A stretch of 44,304 nucleotides of DNA from Gammaproteobacteria bacterium (lineage in GTDB: Bacteria; Pseudomonadota; Gammaproteobacteria; GCA-001735895). Both the position numbers and the translations under genes were made by a program. The notes beneath the pieces were generated by a model, which saw only the letters and a program-made list of their open reading frames with translations, had not been told where the DNA came from and searched no databases. The stretch is from the NCBI GenBank assembly GCA_030066085.1, contig JASJCI010000003.1, positions 1-44,304 on the forward strand, given 5' to 3'. This document shows positions 1 through 7,845 of this stretch, in pieces; within the stretch, counting starts at the first letter, position 1; every line of letters begins with the position of its first letter.

Positions 1-695
1 CGCCGGCCGGTATCGAAATCGCCGCGCAGCGCGCAGGCCTCGTACAGGGCGACGTGAATTTCCGGCGCGAAGTTGGAGCCGGCACAGACCCAGGAGCGCG
101 CACCCCAGGCGAAAAACTCGAGCGCCTGGTCGTCCATGCCGCAGGACATCTGGATGTGCGGGTAATCGCGTGCCAGCAGATGAATCCGGTTGACGTCGCC
201 AGAGCTTTCCTTGATCGCGCAAAAATTGGGCGAACGGCCGACGCGGTCGAGGTACTCCTCGCCCATCTCGGCGCCCATGCGGCCGGGGTAGTTGTACAGC
301 AGGATCGGCAGGTCGGCGGCGCGGTCGATCGCAAACGCATGCAGCGCGTTTTCCCGCTCGGTAGGTAACGAGTAAGGCGGCGTCGCGACCAGGATCGCGT
401 CCGCGCCGAGCTTGCGCGCGGCAGTGGCGTACTCGATAGATTCCTCGGTGCGCAGTGCGCCGGTACCGACGATGAACGCGACCCGCCCGCGAACCCGCTT
501 GTGAATGAACTTCATCAGCGCCATGCGCTCGTCCATGTCCTGGGCGTAGTATTCGCCGGTGGTGCCGGCGGAAATGATCCCGTGCACGCCGCCGTCGACC
601 AGGAAATCGACGATCTCCGCCAGCCGGTCGTAGTCGATGCTGTAATCGTCCCGGTACGGCGTGATCACGGGCGTGTAGATGCCTTCGAATTTCAT
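1..695 (-). CDS. DapA/NanA-family aldolase or dehydratase, 3' end beyond window
   Basis: Reading the minus strand from the ATG at 695 gives 231 residues with no stop before the window edge, so the C-terminus is missing. The class I aldolase signature of the dihydrodipicolinate synthase family is clear: the GTTGEYY loop near residue 45, the catalytic tyrosine in YNYPGR near residue 145, and the Schiff-base lysine in IKESSGD near residue 170. Family members condense or cleave pyruvate-type 2-oxo acids (DHDPS, N-acetylneuraminate lyase, KDG or hydroxy-oxoglutarate aldolases). The gene starts 14 bases after the end of a GntR/FCD regulator gene and is surely co-transcribed with it. That pairing is typical of sugar-acid or amino-acid catabolism, so I infer a catabolic aldolase and not the lysine-biosynthetic DapA. 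The substrate cannot be read from the sequence. Confidence 0.85.
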   Translation of the reverse strand, partial: MKFEGIYTPVITPYRDDYSIDYDRLAEIVDFLVDGGVHGIISAGTTGEYYAQDMDERMALMKFIHKRVRGRVAFIVGTGALRTEESIEYATAARKLGADAILVATPPYSLPTERENALHAFAIDRAADLPILLYNYPGRMGAEMGEEYLDRVGRSPNFCAIKESSGDVNRIHLLARDYPHIQMSCGMDDQALEFFAWGARSWVCAGSNFAPEIHVALYEACALRGDFDTGR

Positions 696-709
696 AGTGT
701 TTTCCGCGT

Positions 710-1390
710 TCAGGAGTTGACCGCCGGCAGCTCGAACGCCAGCGGATCGGGTTTGACGAAATATTCCAGCAGGTCGCGCGACAGTTCCCAGTGCTCGACG
801 ATCAGGTCCACCATGCGCTGGCCGTCACCGGCCTCGATCGCGGCGATCATGTAGTCGTGCTGCGCGAGCGCATCCAGCGTGCGCTGCTGCATGTCCTTGT
901 CGCGCGGACGGTAAAAGGTCTGGCTGATACGCGCGTGGTCGATCAGCAGGCGATCATAGCTCGGCCTGAGGTAGGGATTGTCGGCCATCTCGCCCATCAA
1001 CGCGTGGAAACGCTGATTCCAGTAAACCATGTCCTCGCTGCTACCCCCCTCGATCGCCTGGCGGAAGCGAGCCTGCACCGCGCGCATTTCGTCGATCTGC
1101 GCGGGCCGCGCGTTGTGCGCCGCCAGGCGACCGATCGCGGAGTAAAGCATCGGCGCGGTCTGAAAAAAATCGCGCAGCACCTTGTGGCTCATCGGTGCAA
1201 CGTGTGCGCCGCGATTGCTGACGATTTCGACGTAACCTTCACCGGCCAGTGCGCGCAAGATCTCGCGCAGCGGCGTACGCGAAATCGAGTAGGCCTGGCT
1301 CAGGCTCGCCTCGTCCAGCGCCGCACCCGGTTCGAGCTGCAGCGTGAGGATGCGTTTCTTCAGGTCGTCGTAGATCTCTTGTTTGTCCAT
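710..1390 (-). CDS. GntR-family transcriptional regulator, FCD (FadR-like) subfamily
   Basis: This is a 226-residue protein. An N-terminal winged helix (residues about 1-65, with SISRTPLREILRALAGEGY as the recognition region) is followed by an all-helical FCD ligand domain. Three histidines in RFHALM, QHDYMIAA and VEHWEL fit the metal-binding pocket of that domain. I place the start at the ATG at 1390. An ATG at 1429 is in frame but lies at the edge of the palindromic operator at 1411-1427, and the 13 extra residues do not look like GntR sequence. FCD regulators usually bind a small carboxylic acid and repress the adjacent catabolic genes. Here the next gene is a DapA-family aldolase 14 bases downstream, so the likely role is substrate-responsive autoregulation of this two-gene or longer operon. 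Confidence 0.9.
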   Translation of the reverse strand: MDKQEIYDDLKKRILTLQLEPGAALDEASLSQAYSISRTPLREILRALAGEGYVEIVSNRGAHVAPMSHKVLRDFFQTAPMLYSAIGRLAAHNARPAQIDEMRAVQARFRQAIEGGSSEDMVYWNQRFHALMGEMADNPYLRPSYDRLLIDHARISQTFYRPRDKDMQQRTLDALAQHDYMIAAIEAGDGQRMVDLIVEHWELSRDLLEYFVKPDPLAFELPAVNS

Positions 1391-1410
1391 AGGAGAATTG
1401 TCGCATAATC

Positions 1411-1427
1411 GTATACAAATTGTATAC
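1411..1427. promoter_or_regulatory. Palindromic operator for the GntR/FCD regulator
   Basis: The 17-base sequence GTATACAAATTGTATAC is a perfect inverted repeat with 8-base arms around one central base. It lies 21 bases upstream of the regulator's start codon. Its form, a TTGTATAC/GTATACAA dyad, is typical of FCD-type GntR operators. I infer autoregulation; binding is not shown by the sequence. Confidence 0.75.
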
Positions 1428-1492
1428 ATTATTTTCTACACCAGGCGATACGGTGTTCGTGTTGCGATTTCTGTTCAGTAGAGGGTCGGAAA

Positions 1493-2176
1493 TCAGCGCC
1501 GCAAAACGGCAAGCCAGCGCCAGAAGTTGAGTAGCGAGGCGAGCGAGGCGGCAACGTAGGTCCAGGCCGCGGCACGCAGTATCGAGCGTGCCGCCGGCTT
1601 CTGTTCATCCTCGAGGTAACCGCTTTCGAGCAGCGGCATCGCCTTGTTGAAACTGGCGTCCAGCTCGACCGGCAGGGTCACGAAGTGCACCACGATCGCC
1701 GAACCCATGACCAGGAAAGCGCCGAGCACGCTGATCAGGCCGGCGGCCGGGGCCTTGGTCACCAGCACGCTGAGCGGAGCCGCGAACAGCAGGAACGACC
1801 CGACCCCCTGGGCAATCACCGAACCGATCGCCAGCCGGCTGCGCAGCATGAAAAGTGGTTCGGCCGCGGCATGCTGCAGCGCGTGTCCGCACTCGTGCGC
1901 GGCCACCGTGATCGCGGTCATGGTCCTGCCCTCGTACTTGTCCCGGGTCAGGCGCACGGCGCGCGCCTGCGGATCGTAGTGATCGCCCGCATCGGTGATT
2001 TCGACCGCGATTTCCTGCAGGTCATAGCGATTCAGCAGGTGGCGCGCCAGTTCGCCCCCGGTGCCTGGAAAATTGGCCTCGGGCTGGCGGTTGTGGCGGG
2101 TCAGCACCCAGCGAACCCAGAACTGCGGGCCGTAAATCAGCACGACCACGGCGACGATGACCAGGAAATAAAACAT
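1493..2176 (-). CDS. Membrane zinc metallopeptidase, YugP/DUF-type (neutral zinc metallopeptidase 2)
   Basis: The product is about 227 residues. It starts with a strongly hydrophobic segment (residues 1-18) and carries the zinc-protease motif AAHECGHALQH (H94, E95, H98). Two or three further hydrophobic stretches follow (about 112-140, 145-170 and near the C-terminus). This order matches the YugP family of membrane-bound zinc peptidases, whose substrates are unknown. I choose the ATG at 2176 so that the hydrophobic anchor is at the N-terminus; an in-frame start at 2200 would add MPRVRLFR. Neither start has a convincing ribosome site. The gene follows the Hpt gene on the same strand after 50 bases and may be transcribed with it. 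Confidence 0.85.
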   Translation of the reverse strand: MFYFLVIVAVVVLIYGPQFWVRWVLTRHNRQPEANFPGTGGELARHLLNRYDLQEIAVEITDAGDHYDPQARAVRLTRDKYEGRTMTAITVAAHECGHALQHAAAEPLFMLRSRLAIGSVIAQGVGSFLLFAAPLSVLVTKAPAAGLISVLGAFLVMGSAIVVHFVTLPVELDASFNKAMPLLESGYLEDEQKPAARSILRAAAWTYVAASLASLLNFWRWLAVLRR

Positions 2177-2226
2177 ACGGAATAGCCTAACCCGCGGCAA
2201 GCGCCGACGCCAGTAGCGCCAACGGA

Positions 2227-2595
2227 TCAGTCGATGCTGATTTTCTGCAGGCTGTCGCTGAGCCGGCGGTACTCGTTGCGCATGAACTGCAGCTGCTGAT
2301 CGAGATCGATCTGCACCTGGTCGCGGTAGGAGTTTTCCATCTGCGCGGCGAGATGGGCGAGGCGCATGGCGCCGACGCTCGCCGCCGAGGACTTGATCGT
2401 GTGCGCCCAGCGGTGCAGGTCGTCCGGCTTGGTGCGCACCGTGCGATTCTGGATATCGGTCAGGAACTCGTCGATCGACTCGACATAGGATTCGATCACC
2501 ATGCCGGCATCCTCGCCCATGTCTTGTATGAGCTGCTGGATTACCTTATTGTCGAGCGTCTGCTGACTCTCGGGATCGGGTTCTATTCGCGCCAT
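2227..2595 (-). CDS. Stand-alone histidine phosphotransfer (Hpt) domain protein
   Basis: This 122-residue helical protein consists of little more than one Hpt domain. The phosphoacceptor histidine is H65 in AHTIKSSAASVGA, the usual HxxKSSA-type motif, and is followed by the conserved LAAQMEN helix. Such proteins carry phosphoryl groups between a hybrid kinase receiver and a final response regulator. No hybrid kinase or receiver gene adjoins it; its neighbours are a zinc peptidase downstream and a divergent glycerophosphodiesterase. The large PAS kinase at 20-24 kb ends without a receiver domain, so it is not an obvious direct donor. The partner must lie elsewhere in the genome. Confidence 0.88.
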   Translation of the reverse strand: MARIEPDPESQQTLDNKVIQQLIQDMGEDAGMVIESYVESIDEFLTDIQNRTVRTKPDDLHRWAHTIKSSAASVGAMRLAHLAAQMENSYRDQVQIDLDQQLQFMRNEYRRLSDSLQKISID

Positions 2596-2681
2596 CTATG
2601 GAATTAAGTGAAAACCGATAGCGCGATTATAGTTGAAGCCTGCAATTTCGCCCGTTCTCCGCACCCCGAAAATGCAATGAA

Positions 2682-3377
2682 ATGAGTGAACGATTTTACA
2701 TCCTCGGCCACCGCGGCGCCGCCGGCGAGTACCTCGAAAACAGCATGCAGGGATTTGCCCACGCGCTGGACATTGGCGTGGACATGATCGAGCTCGATAT
2801 CCGCGAGCACGGGTCAGAACTCTGGGTGTTCCACGACGCCGCGCTCGACCGCGTAACCGATGCCAGCGGCAGCTTCGCGGCGTTGACCGATCCGGGCGCC
2901 ATCCACCTGTCCAACGGCGAACCACTGCCGACACTGAAAGCCGTGCTGGACATGGCCTGGGGCCGCGTGCCGCTCAATATCGAGATCAAGACGATCGAGC
3001 AACCGGCCCTGTTGCTGGAACTGCTGGCGCGCTATCCCCGGCCGGAAGCGCGCGCTGGCCTGCCGTGGATCCTGCTGTCGTCGTTCAACCACCGCGTGCT
3101 GGTCGAGTTGCGCGAGCTCGGCAGCGAGTGGCCGCTGGCGCCGATCGACAGCGGCATCCCGGTCGACGTCGAACTCGAAATCGAGACGCTGGCACCTGCT
3201 TCGTGGCACTTCGACAACGAGTATCTCGATTTCGAGCTGGTCGCCCAGCTGCGCGATCGCGGCGTCCCCAGCCTGGTCTTCACGGTCAACGACGTCGAAC
3301 GCGCACGCGAACTCAAACGTCGCGGCGTAGCCGGTGTTTTTACCGATCTGCCCTCCAAACTGATGCGAATCGACTAA
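2682..3377 (+). CDS. ugpQ: Glycerophosphodiester phosphodiesterase, cytoplasmic UgpQ type
   Basis: The product is 231 residues and has no signal peptide, which points to a cytoplasmic UgpQ-like enzyme and not the periplasmic GlpQ. The GDPD signature is complete: H10-R11 in GHRGAAGEYLENS, E37 and D39 in IELDI, and H51 in FHD. The enzyme hydrolyses deacylated phospholipid head groups to sn-glycerol 3-phosphate and an alcohol. That is a source of phosphate and carbon, which fits the nearby Pho cluster, although I see no Pho box in front of this gene. It is divergent from the Hpt gene. An HDOD gene follows after 38 bases on the same strand. Confidence 0.88.
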   Translation: MSERFYILGHRGAAGEYLENSMQGFAHALDIGVDMIELDIREHGSELWVFHDAALDRVTDASGSFAALTDPGAIHLSNGEPLPTLKAVLDMAWGRVPLNIEIKTIEQPALLLELLARYPRPEARAGLPWILLSSFNHRVLVELRELGSEWPLAPIDSGIPVDVELEIETLAPASWHFDNEYLDFELVAQLRDRGVPSLVFTVNDVERARELKRRGVAGVFTDLPSKLMRID

Positions 3378-3415
3378 ACTCCTGTTAATTCCACAACCTG
3401 GCGACCTTTCCCGGG

Positions 3416-4654
3416 ATGACGCATCCAGATATCCAGTGCCTGCAGCGGATTCGCAGTCTCAGCCAGTTCGATGCCGGCCAGCTCGAAGCCCTCGCGCAAC
3501 GGCTCGAAATTGTCGATGCCACGGCGGGCGAAATGCTGATGGACCACGGCTACGCCGAGCGCGACAGCCTGTACCCGATCGAGGGCAGCCTGTGCGCACT
3601 CAGCCGCGACGGGGTCGAAACCCGTTTCGATGCCGGCGCGGACGGCGAACTGGCGGCGATTGCCCGCCTGCGGCCGAGCATGTACCGCGTCAGCGCGGTC
3701 GGCGCGGCGCGCTACCTGCGCATCCATGACGATCTGCTGACCGAGTTCGCGCAAACGCTGGAGGGTAATGACGACAGCCTCGAACTGGTCGAACTCGAGC
3801 AAAGCGAAGAAGAAAACGCGCTCACGATCGAACTGTTCCAGGACCTGATGGCCGGCAAGCTCACCCTGCCCAGCCTGCCGCATGTCGCCGCGCGCATCCA
3901 GCAGGCGTTCGACGACGATGCCGCCAACGCGGAAACCGTCAGCCAGATCATCCAGACCGATCCAGCGATTACCGCCAAGCTGATCATGATCGCCAACAGC
4001 GCGCTGTACGGTGGCCAGGCGTCGATCGAATCGCTGCAGCAGGCGGTGGTTCGGCTCGGTGCCGAGACCACGCGCAAGCAGGTCATGATCTACGCCGTCA
4101 AGGAACTGTTCCAGGCGCGCACGGACGCGGTGCGCAAGCAGATGATCGAACTGTGGAAACACTGTCAGCAGGTTGCTTCGCTGAGCCGGCTGCTGGCTGG
4201 CAAGATCGGCGGTTTCGACCGCGAACAGGCCCAGCTCGCGGGACTGGTACACGATCTCGGCGAAGTCGCGATCCTGCACTACGCGCAGGACAACCCGGTA
4301 CTCAGCGGCGACGCCGACCTGCTGCGCAAGGCCTGCAACAACCTGCGCCCGCAGATTACCGGCATGCTGCTGAACCAGTGGAACTTCGGCACCGAATTCA
4401 TCACCGTCGGCGAAGAATCCGAGCACTGGTTTCGCAATCCAGCCGACGAGGCCGACCTCTGCGACCTGGTGATGATCGCGCAGTACCATAGCTACATCGG
4501 CACCGAGCAGCAGAAAAACCTGCCGCCGGCCGCCAGCCTGCCGGCTTTCGACAAGCTCGGCATGGGTGACATCAACGTTGCGCAGATCGTCGAATTCCTG
4601 CAGCAGTCGCGCGCGGAAATCGAGGCCATCGAGTCCCACCTCGCCGCGATCTAG
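3416..4654 (+). CDS. HDOD domain protein with degenerate cyclic-nucleotide-binding-like N-terminus
   Basis: This is a 412-residue protein. Residues about 5-125 resemble the cyclic-nucleotide-binding (cupin-like) fold (FDAGQLEALAQRLEI, then LYPIEGSLCALSRDG), but the phosphate-binding cassette is not recognisable, so cNMP binding is doubtful. Residues about 135-340 form an HDOD domain, seen in LPSLPHVAARIQ, IIQTDPAITAKLI and AVVRLGAETTRKQ; this is an HD-like fold without catalytic metal ligands. HDOD proteins act in signalling and in control of motility, DNA repair or cell cycle, usually through protein contacts. The start ATG at 3416 lacks a strong ribosome site. The gene probably shares a transcript with the phosphodiesterase upstream. 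Confidence 0.85.
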   Translation: MTHPDIQCLQRIRSLSQFDAGQLEALAQRLEIVDATAGEMLMDHGYAERDSLYPIEGSLCALSRDGVETRFDAGADGELAAIARLRPSMYRVSAVGAARYLRIHDDLLTEFAQTLEGNDDSLELVELEQSEEENALTIELFQDLMAGKLTLPSLPHVAARIQQAFDDDAANAETVSQIIQTDPAITAKLIMIANSALYGGQASIESLQQAVVRLGAETTRKQVMIYAVKELFQARTDAVRKQMIELWKHCQQVASLSRLLAGKIGGFDREQAQLAGLVHDLGEVAILHYAQDNPVLSGDADLLRKACNNLRPQITGMLLNQWNFGTEFITVGEESEHWFRNPADEADLCDLVMIAQYHSYIGTEQQKNLPPAASLPAFDKLGMGDINVAQIVEFLQQSRAEIEAIESHLAAI

Positions 4655-4732
4655 GCCGCACGACCGCGTAAGCCTGCGATCCCCGGCATGATCCGATCGC
4701 CTCGATTTGGACGACACTCACCTGCGCGACCC

Positions 4733-4807
4733 CTGGACCCCGCGGTCCAGCCGCGGGGTGACAGGTAAATGCACAGCGTCATCCCGCGACTCGATCGCGG
4801 GATCCAG
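4733..4807. repeat. Inverted pair of REP-like palindromic repeats (SVIPRLDRGIQ type)
   Basis: Two 31-base copies face each other. The right copy (about 4777-4807) contains CGTCATCCCGCGACTCGATC and ends GGGATCCAG. The left copy (4733-4763) is its near-identical reverse complement. Each copy is itself palindromic (CCCGCG...CGCGGG). Read in one frame the right copy encodes SVIPRLDRGIQ, a signature I know from a dispersed repeat common in proteobacterial genomes. The pair could form a large cruciform or RNA hairpin between the HDOD and CvfB-like genes, and might act as a terminator or an mRNA 3' end stabiliser. It is not a protein-coding region. Confidence 0.8.
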
Positions 4808-4839
4808 ACACAGGCACTGGCCGTTACCCGCGGCTGGGG

Positions 4840-4845
4840 TACAAT
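4840..4845 (+). promoter_or_regulatory. Candidate -10 box placed for a leaderless transcript
   Basis: TACAAT ends only six bases before the ATG of the CvfB-like gene at 4852. A start seven bases past the -10 box would fall on the A of that ATG. No clear -35 hexamer is visible and there is no ribosome-binding site in front of the ATG. This is a weak call resting on one hexamer. Confidence 0.35.
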
Positions 4846-4851
4846 CGCGCC

Positions 4852-5682
4852 ATGGCGGAACTCGGTCGTTTCAATCGTCTCCCGGTCGTGCGACGCGCGA
4901 AGGTCGGGCTATTCCTCGATGCCGGCGCGCTCGGCGAGGTGCTGTTGCCACGCCGTTATGTCGACCCGGCCTGGCAGGTCGGCGATTCAATAGAAGTATT
5001 CCTCTACCACGACTCAGAGGACCGGGTCGTGGCCACGACCGAGACACCGAAGGTGCAGGTCGGTGAATGCGCTTACCTCAAGGTAGTCACCACGGGCCCG
5101 GTCGGCGCCTTTCTCGACTGGGGGCTGCCGAAAGACCTGCTGGCGCCGTTCGGCGAACAGCAGCAGAAGATGCAAAAGGGCTATTCCTACACGGTTTTCC
5201 TCTACGTCGATGCCGACACGCAGCGCATCGTCGCGTCGAGCAAGCTGGAGCGCCACCTGCACAAAATGGCCCCCAGGTTTCGCCCGCGGCAGCCGGTCGA
5301 CCTGCTGATTCATGGCAAGAGCGACCTGGGGTTCAAGGCGGTGGTTGACGGCACTCATCTCGGCCAGCTGTTCGCCAGCGAAACCTTTCGTCCCCTGCAC
5401 TACGGCGAACGGCTGCAGGGATACGTCCGCCGCGTGCGCGCCGACGGCAAGATCGACCTCGCGCTGCAGCTGCCGGCACATCTCGAACGCGATCGGCTGA
5501 CCGCCGCGATCGTCGAGCACCTGCGACAAAACCAGGGAGTCTCGACGCTGACCGACCGCAGCCCGCCCGACGACATCTACCGCGCTTTCGGCGTCAGCAA
5601 GGCAAACTACAAGAAGGCCCTGGGGCAACTCTATCGCCAGCGCACGATCCGCATCGAGGACAACCGCATTACCCTGTGTTAA
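4852..5682 (+). CDS. cvfB: CvfB/YitL-like S1 RNA-binding protein
   Basis: The product is 276 residues. It has S1-type OB folds in tandem: residues 1-65 (ELGRFNRLPVVR, then GEVLLPRRYV), about 70-135 (GAFLDWGLPKDLLAPFGEQ) and about 145-205 (YVRRVRADGKIDLALQ). A winged-helix region follows at the C-terminus (DDIYRAFGVSKANYKKALGQLYRQ). That is the domain order of CvfB, an RNA-binding protein linked to virulence gene control in Staphylococcus; the gammaproteobacterial homologues are mostly uncharacterised. The ATG at 4852 fits the usual N-terminus of the family. The gene has no visible ribosome site and may be leaderless. It stands between a REP-like repeat pair and the Pho cluster. Confidence 0.85.
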   Translation: MAELGRFNRLPVVRRAKVGLFLDAGALGEVLLPRRYVDPAWQVGDSIEVFLYHDSEDRVVATTETPKVQVGECAYLKVVTTGPVGAFLDWGLPKDLLAPFGEQQQKMQKGYSYTVFLYVDADTQRIVASSKLERHLHKMAPRFRPRQPVDLLIHGKSDLGFKAVVDGTHLGQLFASETFRPLHYGERLQGYVRRVRADGKIDLALQLPAHLERDRLTAAIVEHLRQNQGVSTLTDRSPPDDIYRAFGVSKANYKKALGQLYRQRTIRIEDNRITLC

Positions 5683-5719
5683 CCGCGCCGGATCGGCGCT
5701 AAAATAACGCCCGGTAATT

Positions 5720-5737
5720 TTGTCATGAAATCGTCAC
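5720..5737 (+). promoter_or_regulatory. Pho box upstream of phoB
   Basis: TTGTCAT-GAAA-TCGTCAC is two 7-base direct repeats separated by 4 bases, the 11-base period of the PhoB recognition site (consensus CTGTCAT repeats). A TAnnnT-type -10 candidate (TAGGGT at 5748-5753) follows after 10 bases, the spacing of PhoB-activated promoters, where the Pho box replaces the -35. It implies autoactivation of phoBR under phosphate starvation. Confidence 0.8.
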
Positions 5738-5783
5738 ACAGGCTGACTAGGGTGAAGCCTGCTCCCTGACCGGAAGGATCCCG

Positions 5784-6476
5784 ATGCACGTGCTGGTAGT
5801 CGAAGACGATCGTGATATTCGCGAAATGGTGTGCCAGTCGCTGGCGCAGAATGATTTCCAGACCCTCGGCTGCCGTGACGTGCAGGACGCGAAACAATCC
5901 ATCGCCAAGATCAACCCGGACTGCCTGGTGATCGACTGGATGCTGCCCGACGGCTCCGGCATCGACCTGATTCGCTGGCTGCGCCGGCAGGAGCAGTTCA
6001 AACAGATCCCGGTGCTGATGCTGACCGCACGCGCGCAGGAAACCGACATGATTACCGGGCTCGATTCGGGCGCCGACGATTACCTGACCAAGCCGATGTC
6101 GCTGCGCGAGCTCAATGCGCGGGTGCGCGCCCTGCTGCGGCGGCCGGCACATTACGAGGAACAGCAGGATCTGCTGCAGTCGGGTCCGCTCAGCCTCAAT
6201 ACACGCACCCATGAAGTCTTTGTCATGGACAACCCGATCGAACTGACCAAGACCGAGTTCAAGCTGCTCAAGCTGCTGATCGGAAACCCGAAAAAGGTTT
6301 TCAGCCGCGAGCAGATCCTGGACGCGGTTTGGGGCATGAACGCGTTTCTGGGCGATCGTACCGTCGACGTGCATGTCCTGCGCTTGCGCAAGACGCTCAA
6401 ACCCTACGGCGTCGAAGGCATGATCATGACCGTACGCGGCAGCGGTTATCGCCTGTCAGAGCAGACGTCGGCCTGA
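5784..6476 (+). CDS. phoB: Phosphate regulon response regulator PhoB
   Basis: This is a 230-residue OmpR/PhoB-type regulator. The receiver domain has the acidic pair D8/D9, the phosphoacceptor D51 in VIDWMLPDG, T81 and K103. The winged-helix DNA-binding domain (about 130-228) includes TKTEFKLLKLL and the recognition segment RTVDVHVLRLRKTL. PhoB phosphorylated by PhoR binds Pho boxes and recruits sigma-70 polymerase. GGAAGG lies about eight bases before the ATG, and a Pho box lies 47 bases upstream. phoR begins five bases after the stop, with its ribosome site overlapping the phoB stop, so the two are translationally linked. The gene order phoB-phoR-pstSCAB-phoU confirms the identity. Confidence 0.96.
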   Translation: MHVLVVEDDRDIREMVCQSLAQNDFQTLGCRDVQDAKQSIAKINPDCLVIDWMLPDGSGIDLIRWLRRQEQFKQIPVLMLTARAQETDMITGLDSGADDYLTKPMSLRELNARVRALLRRPAHYEEQQDLLQSGPLSLNTRTHEVFVMDNPIELTKTEFKLLKLLIGNPKKVFSREQILDAVWGMNAFLGDRTVDVHVLRLRKTLKPYGVEGMIMTVRGSGYRLSEQTSA

Positions 6477-6481
6477 GGATT

Positions 6482-7813
6482 ATGTCGAAGATCTGGGCCA
6501 CCGAGTATCCCGCGGTTCTTACCGCGGCGTTTGCACTGATCGTGATCGGACTGGTGACCGGCCACTGGTGGCTGGCCAGCACCCTCACCCTCGGCGGTTA
6601 CATCCTGTGGATTTATGCGCGCCTGGCAAAGCTGGAGAAGTGGATACGGCGCGGCACCAAGGTCAGCCAGGTCTACGACGACGGCGGCTTCATCGGCATC
6701 ATCATCCGCCGCCTGCACCAGCAGAAAAAAACCCACAACCAGCGAAAAAAGAAAACAAAACAGATACTTGGGCGGCTCAATCGGAATATATCCGCGCTGC
6801 CCGACGCCACCGTGCTGCTCAACCCCGACCTCGAAATCGAGTGGAGCAACGAGCCCGCGCGCTACCTGCTGAACGTGCGTTCCCCGCAGGACCTGGGCCA
6901 GCGCATCGGTAATTTCGTTCGCAGTCCCGAGTTTCTCGACTACCTGGCTAACGAGGATGCGCGTGAACAGATCGAGATCCCGGCACCGAGCGATCCATCG
7001 ATTACGGTACACGTACGTAACGTCGCCTTCGGAGGTGGCCAAAGGCTCATCATCGCGCGCAACATCAGTGATCAGAAGCAGCTGCAGGAGAGCCTGAAGA
7101 ACTTTGTCGCCAACGCCTCGCACGAGCTCAAATCACCGCTGACCGTCATCTCCGGCCACCTCGAGATGCTCGATGGTGAGCAGCGGCTAACGGACACGGG
7201 ACGGGCGTCACTGAAAACAGCCCGGCGCCAGGCCGCGCGCATGCGCGACCTGATCCAGAACCTGCTGTTGCTGTCGCAGGTCGAGAGTTACCAGCTGCGC
7301 CCTGACGAGGGTGAGCGCGTCGCGCTGCTCGAGGTCATGACGAATACCATGGCCGCGATGGACAAGTTCGAGGACCGCGATCGGGTCAACTGGGATTATC
7401 CGTCCGATCTGTACCTGCTCGCGGTTAAATCGGAAATCGAAGGAATTTGCATCAACCTGGTGGAAAATGCGCTCAAGTACGCCACCCCGGGCACGCCGAT
7501 CGACGTGCGCTGGCAGGCCAATGAGCTCGGCGAATACAGCTTCGAGGTCTCCGATCGCGGGCCGGGTATCGATTCCGACGAGCTACCGCATTTAACCGAA
7601 CGCTACTACCGTATCGCGCACAACGCGGCCGATACAACCGGTTCCGGCCTCGGGCTCGCGATCGTCAGCCAGGCATCCAACAAGCACGGTGCCAGCATCG
7701 AGATCGACAGTGCACCCGGTCGAGGATCGACTTTTCGCGTGATCTTTCCGAGTTACCGCTGCCTGCAGGCGGAGCGACCGACGGCCAGGGTTTTCAACCT
7801 GTCGGACTATTGA
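6482..7813 (+). CDS. phoR: Phosphate regulon sensor histidine kinase PhoR
   Basis: The start ATG at 6482 has GAGGATT just upstream and gives 443 residues, close to E. coli PhoR (431). Two hydrophobic segments (about 8-28 and 30-45) anchor it. A very basic linker (KKTHNQRKKKTKQ, about 81-95) is encoded by an A-rich stretch at 6723-6770. Then come a PAS domain (about 105-195), the dimerisation/phosphoacceptor helix with the catalytic His in NASHELKSPLTVISGH (S in place of the usual T before P) and an ATPase domain with NLVENALKYA, DRGPGI and GSGLGLAIV. PhoR senses Pst transporter status through PhoU and phosphorylates PhoB when phosphate is scarce. Any upstream in-frame extension lies inside phoB and is not real. 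Confidence 0.96.
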   Translation: MSKIWATEYPAVLTAAFALIVIGLVTGHWWLASTLTLGGYILWIYARLAKLEKWIRRGTKVSQVYDDGGFIGIIIRRLHQQKKTHNQRKKKTKQILGRLNRNISALPDATVLLNPDLEIEWSNEPARYLLNVRSPQDLGQRIGNFVRSPEFLDYLANEDAREQIEIPAPSDPSITVHVRNVAFGGGQRLIIARNISDQKQLQESLKNFVANASHELKSPLTVISGHLEMLDGEQRLTDTGRASLKTARRQAARMRDLIQNLLLLSQVESYQLRPDEGERVALLEVMTNTMAAMDKFEDRDRVNWDYPSDLYLLAVKSEIEGICINLVENALKYATPGTPIDVRWQANELGEYSFEVSDRGPGIDSDELPHLTERYYRIAHNAADTTGSGLGLAIVSQASNKHGASIEIDSAPGRGSTFRVIFPSYRCLQAERPTARVFNLSDY

Positions 7814-7845
7814 TCCGACCCACCGCAACAATCGAATATTCGCTT

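Noticed and set aside
1391-1429. Longer GntR regulator beginning at 1429
   Set aside because: The added N-terminus is encoded by the operator palindrome and does not resemble GntR proteins.
3374-4717. 447-codon minus-strand frame opposite the HDOD gene
   Set aside because: It is a shadow: the plus-strand product has recognisable HDOD blocks, while this one has no domain and a composition typical of antisense reading.
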